Part shown: in pieces, positions 18,243 to 26,243 of the stretch | How the letters are laid out: each line of letters begins with the position of its first letter | How positions within the stretch are numbered: position 1 is the stretch's first letter | Origin: SKVR01 sp046291875 | Lineage (GTDB): Bacteria > Bacteroidota > Bacteroidia > Bacteroidales > UBA7960 | DNA length: 64,000 bases | Assembly (NCBI GenBank): GCA_046291875.1 | Contig: JBKBSF010000010.1 | Span: 62,001-126,000 of the forward strand | Direction of reading: 5' to 3' | Made by a program: the position numbers and the translations under genes | The notes under the pieces: generated by a model | The model's input: the letters and a program-made list of their open reading frames with translations, nothing else | Told to the model about the DNA's origin: nothing | The model's database searches: none

Positions 18243-21200
18243 TCCTCCCTGCCGGGGGTAACTGTTCGCGTTAAGGGAACGAATATCGGAACACAAACCG
18301 ACAACAACGGCCGTTATGAAATCAACGTGCCCCAAGGCGGTATTCTGGTGTTCTCTTTTATCGGTATGTCCACCGAGGAGATCACCGTAGGTGAACGCAG
18401 CATTGTAAACGTTGCTCTTTCGCAAGACATTGCCACTCTGCAGGAGGTAATCATCACTGCGGGTGTAGCGGGTGCCACTCCGCGAAACAAGCTGAGTGTA
18501 ACGGTAAACCAGGTGGGAGCCGAGCAATTGCAGGCCATCCCTGCTACCAGTGCTTCTACTGCCCTTCAGGGAAAAGTGGCGGGTGTTACCATTGTACAAG
18601 CTTCTGGTAACCCTGGTCAGGCAGCGGGTATCCGCCTCAGAGGTTCAACCCAGCTCTTTGGCAATCAATCACCCCTTATCATCCTTGATGGTGTGATGAT
18701 GGAAGGAGACCTGGCCGATATCAACATGGACGACGTGGAGAGCATGGAAGTTATCAAAGGTGCTGCTGCATCTGCTCTTTACGGATCACGTGCCGGTGCC
18801 GGTGTAATCGTTATTACATCGCGTCGTGGTGGAAGTGCCCGCGAAGGTTCTACCAACATTCGCGTTCGTAATGAGTTTGGTACCTCCAGCCTGCAACGCA
18901 AGGTGCCCATCAACATGAGCCACCACTACAACCTGGCTTCCGACTGGCAAAACTTCTCTACCTTTACCAAGTATGCCGGTATTACCTATCCTGAAGGTTA
19001 TGTGGGTGGGCTTGACAATGCCATCCAGGGTAACCGTACCGTAAAATTCGACGGTTATGCCGACAACCCCTTCGCCTTTACCAACGATCACCAGGATCGT
19101 ATCTTCCAGAACGGTACTTTCTACACCAACTATATTGGAGTAGCACACAACGCTGGTAAAACGAGAATCTTTACTTCTTTCGAAAATTCTGCCAACAGCG
19201 GTATTGTTTGGAATACCAATGGAAACAACCGCCAGAACTTCCGTTTGAATGCCGACCACTGGTTTGGTGAGAACCTTTCTCTCTCAATGACCTCTTTGGT
19301 AGCCCAAAACCGCATCGATGTAGCCGATGGTCGTTTTACCGACGGATGGGGAGGTGGACAAGGGTCTGCATTTTTCAATATGCTGTTCTTTGATCCCGAC
19401 ACCGATCTGGAAATGGACGCCCCCAGCGGGTACGCTCTTCCCAAGTATTTCATCCACCCCAACCACTGGCAGTCTGACAATGGTAACCCCTTGCATGCAT
19501 TGTACTACCAGGATCAAACCCTGCTTCGCAGAAACATCCTGCAAAGCTTCCAGGCCCGGTATTTCCTCACAGACTGGATGACCCTTGATGCAACCTACAG
19601 CCTTGAGCGTTTCAATAACTTCCGCGAAACCTATCAGCCCAAAGGTTACTATACCAGCCAGAGTGCTACCCAGGGACGTTTGTTCAAATCTTCTTTTGAA
19701 GGAATGAGCAACGTATTCAACTTTACTGCCAACTTTGATGAGGATTTTGGTGATCTTTCCGTAAGAGCCAAAGCCAGCTATATTTACGAAGAGTACCTGA
19801 GCGAATCCTTCTTCATTGATGCTGCCGATCTCGTTGTAGCCAACATCCAGACTCTCAACGCCATCACCGGTGAGAAAGTGGTAGGATCTACCCGTATCAA
19901 TACCCGTGCACGTAACTATCTGGCCATTATGGATGCCGATTATCTCGACAGGTATATCGTTTCTGCCCTGTTCCGTATGGACGGTTCTTCACTCTTTGGT
20001 GAGAATGAGCGCTGGAACCCCTACTACCGTGTGAGCGGTGCTTACCGTGTTGCTGAAGAATTTGATATTCCTGGAGTTAGCGAATTACGTCTGAGAGCTT
20101 CTTATGGTATCTCTGGTATCCGTCCCGGATTCAACTATCAGTACGAGAACTATTCTGTAAGCCAGGGTAGCATCAGCAAGTCTACCATTGGTAATAAAGA
20201 CCTCAGGCCCAGTGAAACCCAGGAGCTTGAATTTGGTTTGAATGCTGAATTCCTCAACATGTTTGACCTGGAAATTACCTATGCCGACATTACCACCAAA
20301 GGTGCGTTCCTGAATGTACCTCTGCCTGCTGCTGCCGGTTTTGCTTTCCAATGGCAGAATGCTGCTGATATCCAGGCCAAGGCTTTTGAAGTACAACTGG
20401 GCGCACAACTGCTCAACACACGCGATCTGAAATGGCGCCTGGGCTTCAACTTCGACCAGATCTCTCAGCAAATTACCCGTCTGGATGCTGCTCCTTTCAG
20501 AACAGGACCTACGGTAAATGCTCTGCAGGTATTCTACGTTAAAGCCGGAGAACCCTACGGTATCATGTACGGTGGCGACTGGGTAAGAAACCTGGAGCAA
20601 ATGGCCGCTCAATTGCCTGCCGGAAGTACCATCGATGATTATATCATCAACTCCGATGGTTATGTGATTCGCAAAGGTACCGAAGGTACAATTATGGAGG
20701 CGCCCATCCGTCTGTTGGATGAAAACGGCCGTGAAGCTTTTGTTCAGATCGCTGATATGAACCCCGACTTCAACCTTTCCATGACCAACTCTTTTACCTA
20801 CAAAAACCTGAACCTGAATATGTTGTGGCACTGGAAACAAGGAGGTACTGTATACAACCAGACCAAACAGTGGCTCTACAGAGACGAAAGACATGGCGAT
20901 TTTGACCAGGCAGGAAAAGATCCCAACCAGAAAAAAGCTGCTGCGTACTACTATACTTTCTACAGGATCAATGAGCCCAACTCATTCTTTGTAGAAGATG
21001 GTACTTTCCTTAAGCTGAGAGAACTTTCCCTGTATTATACCTTCAATGCTGCACAATTGCAGAATGCCAACCTGGGATTCTTCAGAAGCGTAAGGTTTGG
21101 TGTAATCGGAAGGAACCTGCTTACTTTCACCAAATACAGCGGATGGGATCCTGAAGTGGCCCAGGTGGACTATAGCAACGCCAACTCCACCAACTTTATG

Positions 21201-21263
21201 ATTGACATGTTCAACTACCCCAACTTCAGAACATTCACATTCAGCTTAGAAGTTAATTTTTAA
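18135..21263 (+). CDS. SusC/RagA-type TonB-linked outer-membrane transporter 2
   Basis: A 1042-residue SusC-family transporter. Start at 18135 gives the signal peptide MKRICLIFFVILGLLGTSLYA cut before QDRR; a longer in-frame start at 18069 adds 22 residues without leader character. Carboxypeptidase-regulatory-like domain about 23-100, plug about 110-235 (GIRLRGSTQL, LIILDGVMMEG, SALYGSRAGAGVIVITSRRG), barrel to the C-terminal SLEVNF. It is partnered by the SusD gene 22 bases downstream. Codon choice looks different from the receptor module at 656-9214: C-ending codons for Phe, Tyr and Asn are very common, as in highly expressed genes. Ligand unknown. Confidence 0.93.
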   Translation: MKRICLIFFVILGLLGTSLYAQDRRVTGTVTDMMDGSSLPGVTVRVKGTNIGTQTDNNGRYEINVPQGGILVFSFIGMSTEEITVGERSIVNVALSQDIATLQEVIITAGVAGATPRNKLSVTVNQVGAEQLQAIPATSASTALQGKVAGVTIVQASGNPGQAAGIRLRGSTQLFGNQSPLIILDGVMMEGDLADINMDDVESMEVIKGAAASALYGSRAGAGVIVITSRRGGSAREGSTNIRVRNEFGTSSLQRKVPINMSHHYNLASDWQNFSTFTKYAGITYPEGYVGGLDNAIQGNRTVKFDGYADNPFAFTNDHQDRIFQNGTFYTNYIGVAHNAGKTRIFTSFENSANSGIVWNTNGNNRQNFRLNADHWFGENLSLSMTSLVAQNRIDVADGRFTDGWGGGQGSAFFNMLFFDPDTDLEMDAPSGYALPKYFIHPNHWQSDNGNPLHALYYQDQTLLRRNILQSFQARYFLTDWMTLDATYSLERFNNFRETYQPKGYYTSQSATQGRLFKSSFEGMSNVFNFTANFDEDFGDLSVRAKASYIYEEYLSESFFIDAADLVVANIQTLNAITGEKVVGSTRINTRARNYLAIMDADYLDRYIVSALFRMDGSSLFGENERWNPYYRVSGAYRVAEEFDIPGVSELRLRASYGISGIRPGFNYQYENYSVSQGSISKSTIGNKDLRPSETQELEFGLNAEFLNMFDLEITYADITTKGAFLNVPLPAAAGFAFQWQNAADIQAKAFEVQLGAQLLNTRDLKWRLGFNFDQISQQITRLDAAPFRTGPTVNALQVFYVKAGEPYGIMYGGDWVRNLEQMAAQLPAGSTIDDYIINSDGYVIRKGTEGTIMEAPIRLLDENGREAFVQIADMNPDFNLSMTNSFTYKNLNLNMLWHWKQGGTVYNQTKQWLYRDERHGDFDQAGKDPNQKKAAAYYYTFYRINEPNSFFVEDGTFLKLRELSLYYTFNAAQLQNANLGFFRSVRFGVIGRNLLTFTKYSGWDPEVAQVDYSNANSTNFMIDMFNYPNFRTFTFSLEVNF

Positions 21264-21285
21264 TTAACCCCAAAATGAAGATCCA

Positions 21286-22899
21286 ATGAAAAACATAAAA
21301 ATCAATAGTAAGTTATTAGCACTTTTCATGATATTGGGAGTGGCTTTCTGGAGTTGTGCGGAGTTGGAGGTGGAAAACCCCAACAACCCCTCCATGGCCG
21401 ATGTGCTCGCTTCGCCCGATGACGTGAAAGGTGTTGTAGAATCTGCGTTTTTGCAGTATTGGTCTACTTTTAAGCAATACAACATCCATATGACCTCTTC
21501 AGTGGCAGCCGACCATTCTACTGCCAGCTGGGGTAACTTCGGATGGCTCGACAATTCCGGTGAACCCCGTGGTGCCTGGAACAATGACCCCTCATACAAC
21601 GACTCGGATATGACCGAAAGCGTTTGGTTTGATGGTTATGCCACCATTTCTCAGGTGAACGACGCCCTCAATGCCATTAATATCGGAGGAATGCAGATCG
21701 GTGTCAATGGAGCAGAAAACCCCATGGTAGTATCTACTTCATTGTTTATCCGTGGTGCTACACTGGGGCAGATGGCCCTTACTTTCGACCAGGCTTTTGT
21801 GGTAACTGAAGAAAGTGACCTTGCCCTGTTGGAAATGCAACCCTGGAATGAAGTGATGGAAGCAGCCATCAACGACCTGAAAACTGCAGCCCAGATAGCT
21901 TCACAGAATACTTTCACCTGGGGTGCTTCTGCCATTCGTGGTATGACAGCCAACAATACCCTGATTGTAGAATTGTCCAATTCCTATGCAGCCCGTTTTC
22001 TGGCTCTGGCAGCCCGTACCAAGGCGCAGGCCGATCTTAGCTGGTCTGCTGCTTACAGCTGGCAGGATGTGCTCACCTTTGCTGAGCAGGGTCTTACAAG
22101 AGACTTTGCCCCCGATGGCGATGGTCTTCCCTGGTTGGGTGGTACCTGGTGGGATCTGGGAATTAAATACCTGCGTCAACCCGGCTGGGCCCGTATCGAC
22201 AGCCGTGTGATCAACCTGATGGATCCCGCTTATTTTGTAAGGTATCCTACCAATGCACAAGGAATGGCACTGGCAACTACTGATCCTAACTTCCCCAATC
22301 CTCACCCCGGACAACCTGTAGGAACAGCCATCTCTGACGATGCACGTTTGCTGACAGACTTCCAGTACCTGGCTTCCAACAACTTTAACCCTGGCCGTGG
22401 TGGATGGCACTATTCACACTATCGTCACAGTCGCTACGACAGCCCGGCTACTACTACCGACGAAGGTTTCTTTATGGGCGAGTCTCTGGGGCCCCTCTTT
22501 GAGTTCCGCGTATACGACAATGAACTGCTTAAGGCAGAAGCCAAAGCACGTCTGGGCGATGTGGCCGGAGCTGCTGCTATCCTCAACAACCCTGCTCTGC
22601 CGCGCAAAGCACGTGGTGGTCTGGCCGATGTTCCTGTAAACCTGGATGCCGTTATGGATGCCATCTTCTATGAAAGACAGATTGAACTTGCCCACAACGG
22701 ATACCTGATGCCCTTCTGCGATATGAGAAGAAGAGATTTGCTGCAGCAAGGTACTCCGCTGCACTATCCTGTTCCTGGAAGAGAGCTTGAAACCCTGCAG
22801 ATCCCCATTTATACTTTTGGTGGATTTAACAATGCAGACGGTATCAACACTTCCAATGGTGGCGACTGGATCAAGCCTTACTACCATTTCAATCAGTAA
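21286..22899 (+). CDS. SusD/RagB-type substrate-binding outer-membrane lipoprotein 2
   Basis: A 537-residue lipoprotein, lid partner of SusC2. Signal: MKNIKINSKLLALFMILGVA then FWSC with the acylated Cys at residue 24, followed by AELEVENPNNPS. TPR-type helices follow the SusD layout; near the C-terminus YDNELLKAEAKARLGDVAGAAAILN and FYERQIELAHNGYLMPFCDMRRRDLL correspond to the conserved SusD tail in which the last helix carries the R-R-D-L motif. It sits between SusC2 and a PKD-like lipoprotein in one apparent operon ending at the 24131 terminator. Confidence 0.88.
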   Translation: MKNIKINSKLLALFMILGVAFWSCAELEVENPNNPSMADVLASPDDVKGVVESAFLQYWSTFKQYNIHMTSSVAADHSTASWGNFGWLDNSGEPRGAWNNDPSYNDSDMTESVWFDGYATISQVNDALNAINIGGMQIGVNGAENPMVVSTSLFIRGATLGQMALTFDQAFVVTEESDLALLEMQPWNEVMEAAINDLKTAAQIASQNTFTWGASAIRGMTANNTLIVELSNSYAARFLALAARTKAQADLSWSAAYSWQDVLTFAEQGLTRDFAPDGDGLPWLGGTWWDLGIKYLRQPGWARIDSRVINLMDPAYFVRYPTNAQGMALATTDPNFPNPHPGQPVGTAISDDARLLTDFQYLASNNFNPGRGGWHYSHYRHSRYDSPATTTDEGFFMGESLGPLFEFRVYDNELLKAEAKARLGDVAGAAAILNNPALPRKARGGLADVPVNLDAVMDAIFYERQIELAHNGYLMPFCDMRRRDLLQQGTPLHYPVPGRELETLQIPIYTFGGFNNADGINTSNGGDWIKPYYHFNQ

Positions 22900-22932
22900 T
22901 TGTCTTTGTGATAACAAAAAACTCTATTCGAC

Positions 22933-24099
22933 ATGAAAATCAAAAATATATTTTTATTCAGTGCTTTGTTGCTCGCATTTTCCCTGGCTTTTACAGCCTG
23001 TGAGGAAAGTGATGACTACGACTACAACGCCATTGAACCCATTGTGCAAGGGATCAACGGTCCTGCAGCCGTAAGAGGTGGTACTACCATCGCTTACCGT
23101 GCCATTGGTCGTGGCGGCTCCACATTCAACTTTACCTCGGAAGGTGCAGTTGAAAGCATCACACCCATTGAAGGTGAACCTTATGGTATTATGGTGGAAT
23201 ACAAGGAGTCTTTTGACGATGCAACTGCTGTAATCTCTGTGGTGGAAACCACCCAGGGTGGTAAAGCGTCTCCCAAGCTCTCTCTTGAAATTGCAGTGGC
23301 CAAACTAGCCGTAAATATTACTGGCGATTCGGAACTTGCAGTTATTGAAGGACAGCCTGTTACCAAGACCTATGCTCTGGACTTTCTGTATCCCGGTGCT
23401 ACGTATGCCTGGACTCTGGAGGGAGACAATGTCTCTATCGAAGGTCCTGCCAACGGTACATCTGTTGTGGTAAAGTTTGATTACCCTGAGGAATCTGAAC
23501 AGAACGTGAAAGTAAAGGTTGAGGTTACTACCCGCAAGGGCAATAAAATCCTTGATGATCATGCTGTAAAGGTTCTGCAGTTCTGCCCACTGGTTATCGA
23601 AGAAATGATCGCCGACTGGGTGGGTAGTGTTTCGCTTGCCGGAGGTGATTGCCCGCAGGAAGCTACTGTAGCTTCAGTAGATGCTGCCACCAATACCATC
23701 CATATGACTGGTTTTGCCGACTTCCTGGTGGTTTGCAACTGGGGTGAAGACTGGATCGATGGTGATGGTACTGTGAAAGTAAAACTTCAGGAGCCTGCTG
23801 GCCTTGTTACCATCCCCCTGCAGTGGATTGGTGAGTCAAACTATCCTGATCACTACTGGGTAAGAGGTGTAGCCTTTGCTGAAGGTGCTGCCCATCATGG
23901 TGTGTACAACTTCTGCGGACCTATCATTACCGTTAAGTTCAACGTGGCTTATGGTGGTGAACCTGATGAGAATGGTTTGCCTGTTGATGCAGACGACCTG
24001 GTGTGGATATTTGCTACTCCTCCCACTTCTACTTTTACACTGGCTACCGATGCCAAAGGAAACACTGTGCTGAGACCTTTGACTGTATCTAAAAAATAA
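22933..24099 (+). CDS. Surface lipoprotein with PKD/Ig-like region, third gene of SusCD unit 2
   Basis: A 388-residue predicted lipoprotein: MKIKNIFLFSALLLAFSLAF then TAC with acylated Cys near residue 23. Residues about 35-215 look like two Ig/PKD-like beta domains (GPAAVRGGTTIAYRAIG; later the ATYAWTLEGDNVSIEGP motif of PKD repeats). Residues about 220-388 form a distinct domain with four Cys residues (in QFCPL, GGDCPQ, VVCNW, NFCGP), which could pair as disulfides outside the cell. Position after SusC and SusD is the usual place for SusE/F-like ligand-binding accessory lipoproteins. No enzymatic motif is visible. The exact family is not recognised. Confidence 0.75.
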   Translation: MKIKNIFLFSALLLAFSLAFTACEESDDYDYNAIEPIVQGINGPAAVRGGTTIAYRAIGRGGSTFNFTSEGAVESITPIEGEPYGIMVEYKESFDDATAVISVVETTQGGKASPKLSLEIAVAKLAVNITGDSELAVIEGQPVTKTYALDFLYPGATYAWTLEGDNVSIEGPANGTSVVVKFDYPEESEQNVKVKVEVTTRKGNKILDDHAVKVLQFCPLVIEEMIADWVGSVSLAGGDCPQEATVASVDAATNTIHMTGFADFLVVCNWGEDWIDGDGTVKVKLQEPAGLVTIPLQWIGESNYPDHYWVRGVAFAEGAAHHGVYNFCGPIITVKFNVAYGGEPDENGLPVDADDLVWIFATPPTSTFTLATDAKGNTVLRPLTVSKK

Positions 24100-24130
24100 T
24101 AGCCCCAGGCTGTTAAATACTTACTGTAAA

Positions 24131-24158
24131 GGGAGGCCTGCTCAGGCCTCCCTTTTTT
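24131..24158 (+). terminator. Intrinsic terminator of SusCD unit 2
   Basis: GGGAGGCCTG at 24131-24140 pairs perfectly with CAGGCCTCCC at 24143-24152 and is followed by six T residues. Confidence 0.9.
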
Positions 24159-24320
24159 GCAACCAGGGGTGGTCTTCTGTAAGCTTGCAGCCAAATGGCG
24201 AATTTCTAAATCCAAGATCGTAACAACAGATTTCCGGTACCTATAATCTGGAGCAGGTAGTATGTTTTGTTGAAAGGGATTGTTTATCTTTACTGCCCTG
24301 ATACCAAAACCCCATATAGT

Positions 24321-25691
24321 ATGAGCAGAGCACTGCAATTATTGTTTGTTGTAACACTCGTGTTTTTTTTCGTTTCGTGCGGGAAACTCGGAGAAGATGA
24401 TCTTACAGAGCGCGAGAAAATGAGTCTGATGGAAACATTGCTTCCCCAGGCACAGCTGCAACTGGCTCAAACCACCGGACATGATCATGCCGTATTCGTG
24501 GCCCTGATTACCCAACAGGTAGCTGGTGTGCAGGGCAAAACCCTGCAGGTGGAGAAGTACAATATCACCTCACAGGATGTTGACATCAGCTGGATATCAT
24601 GGTATTCGCAGGTGCTGTCGCTTTTGCGCACGGTAAAAGAAACCGCCGACGATCTGGGTCAAAAAAAGTATGCTGCTGTTTCGCGGATCCTCATTGCCCA
24701 GGCCGCAGCCAGCGTAACTGATGCATGGGGAGATATCCCCCTTTCGCAAAGTATCTTACTCGATAATATTGCCAATTTTCCAACCTACGACAGCCAGGAG
24801 ATGGTGTACAATCAGCTTCTGGATTTGCTTGATCAGGCAGATGTACTTCTTGCTGAGGCTGCAGGTTTTTTCTTCCCCGCTGAAGATGATGTTTATTTTG
24901 CAGGCGATGTGCAGCAGTGGAGAAGTTTATCTTTTGTGCTTAGGCTCCGCTTTATGCTGACTCTTTCTTCGCGCCGGGGCTACCAGTCCCTTTTGCCTTT
25001 GCTCAACAATGAAATTGTGTGGAGTTCGGGTGAAGGTTTGAGAATAAACTTTGAAGCGCACGAGTTTATGGATCATCCTGTATATGTTTACAATGTGAAC
25101 CATAGTGGTGGATTACGTGCCGGAGCCACTCTGCTGGAGGTAATGGGTACTGATGATCCACGGTTAGGCCGGTATTTCCGCCTCAACAATGCCAGCCAGT
25201 ATGCAGGCTCACCTGCAGGCACCGGAGACCTGCAGGCCAGCAGACTTGCCGATGCCATTGCCGGCGCAGGTGCTTCTTATACATTGGCCTCCTTTACCGA
25301 ATTGCAGTTTATTATAGCTGAGGTATATCTGCAGTCCGGACAATTGCAGCAGGCCAGAGAGGCCTTGTACAGGGCAATGGTTTCTTCACTGGCCGATCAG
25401 GGTGTTTCCGCTGACTCCTGGGTAGAACAGTACCTCAATGAGAACCCTGTAGATATGCAAACGCTGATGCACCAGAAGTATATCGCGCTTGTGTTGCAAC
25501 CACAAAACTGGAATGACTGGCGTCGCACCGGCTTTCCGGTTTTAGAGCCCTCGCAGGGCAATGCCACTGCCGATCGCATTCCAAGGCGCTTCCCTTACCC
25601 TGCCAATGAATACCAATACAACAGCCAGAATGTACCTCAGAATATAAACCTTTGGGAGGCTGTTTGGTGGGATACACAAAACCAATTGTAA
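24321..25691 (+). CDS. SusD-like_2 family outer-membrane lipoprotein without adjacent SusC
   Basis: A 456-residue lipoprotein when started at ATG 24321 (MSRALQLLFVVTLVFFFVSC, acylated Cys at residue 20); the longer frame from 24267 adds 18 residues that spoil the signal peptide. Helical pattern with ILIAQAAASVTDAWGDIPLSQ (about 130-150), GDVQQWRSLSFVLRLRFML (about 200) and the C-terminal QKYIALVLQPQNWNDWRRTGFP is that of the second SusD-like family (PF12771 type). These normally pair with a SusC-like receptor directly upstream; here the gene follows a strong terminator and has no SusC of its own. It may serve SusC1 or SusC2, or a receptor elsewhere. A possible -7 element TATCTTTA lies just upstream near 24287. 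Confidence 0.82.
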   Translation: MSRALQLLFVVTLVFFFVSCGKLGEDDLTEREKMSLMETLLPQAQLQLAQTTGHDHAVFVALITQQVAGVQGKTLQVEKYNITSQDVDISWISWYSQVLSLLRTVKETADDLGQKKYAAVSRILIAQAAASVTDAWGDIPLSQSILLDNIANFPTYDSQEMVYNQLLDLLDQADVLLAEAAGFFFPAEDDVYFAGDVQQWRSLSFVLRLRFMLTLSSRRGYQSLLPLLNNEIVWSSGEGLRINFEAHEFMDHPVYVYNVNHSGGLRAGATLLEVMGTDDPRLGRYFRLNNASQYAGSPAGTGDLQASRLADAIAGAGASYTLASFTELQFIIAEVYLQSGQLQQAREALYRAMVSSLADQGVSADSWVEQYLNENPVDMQTLMHQKYIALVLQPQNWNDWRRTGFPVLEPSQGNATADRIPRRFPYPANEYQYNSQNVPQNINLWEAVWWDTQNQL

Positions 25692-25710
25692 AAACCAAAA
25701 ACCCAAAAAG

Positions 25711-26097
25711 ATGAAGACCCTGAAGATTTTACCATTGCTTTTTTCTGTTGCCTTTCTGTGGGGCTGCCAAACCCCCAACGAAAGTTATTTCCATGGAAAA
25801 TGGGAGGCTGTTGAGTATTTTGTAAATGCAGAAGACCAGCTTGCCATAAATAAAATCTTTCTGACTTTTACCAGTGAGGGAGGTTTTGAGCAAACCGTAA
25901 TGACCCACGATCAGGCACGTCATGATGAAGGAACCTGGGTGTTCAACAACTCCGACAAAACCTTCAGGATGACCTACCAACGCAATGGACAGGTTGTTAC
26001 CTGGAAAGTGCTGGATCAGTCCAGAGACCATTTTCATATGAACAACGAGGAGTATTCAGGTTTTTATGTGGAATGGAAGTTTAAGCGTATAGACTGA
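25711..26097 (+). CDS. Small lipocalin-like lipoprotein
   Basis: A 128-residue predicted lipoprotein: MKTLKILPLLFSVAFLWGC, acylated Cys at residue 19. The mature part has the pattern of small lipocalin-like Bacteroidota proteins: FHGKWEAVEYF (G-x-W near the N-terminus), alternating strands, DEGTWVFNNSDKTFRMTY, and a closing WKFKRID strand. It begins 19 bases after the SusD-like_2 gene and is probably co-transcribed with it. Ligand and role unknown. Confidence 0.7.
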   Translation: MKTLKILPLLFSVAFLWGCQTPNESYFHGKWEAVEYFVNAEDQLAINKIFLTFTSEGGFEQTVMTHDQARHDEGTWVFNNSDKTFRMTYQRNGQVVTWKVLDQSRDHFHMNNEEYSGFYVEWKFKRID

Positions 26098-26116
26098 CCC
26101 GATAAAACGTTAATGT

Positions 26117-26148
26117 TTTGTTTTTTATGTCTTGATGTGTTATATTTG
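26117..26148 (+). promoter_or_regulatory. Canonical Bacteroidota promoter of the second receptor module
   Basis: TTTG at 26117-26120, a 20-base spacer and TATATTTG at 26141-26148: a perfect match to TTTG / TANNTTTG. It lies 95 bases before the receptor ATG, leaving a leader of about 85-90 bases. Confidence 0.8.
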
Positions 26149-26243
26149 TTGCCTGCACCTAACCAAAACTTTGCACATCTTTTTGCAACCAATGAACCTG
26201 TATGCCTTACAGCATTGAATAGTATTTTCCAAATCCGACATGC

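Noticed and set aside
20085..20894. 269-residue antisense frame within SusC2
   Set aside because: Shadow of a strongly codon-biased gene; no domain pattern.
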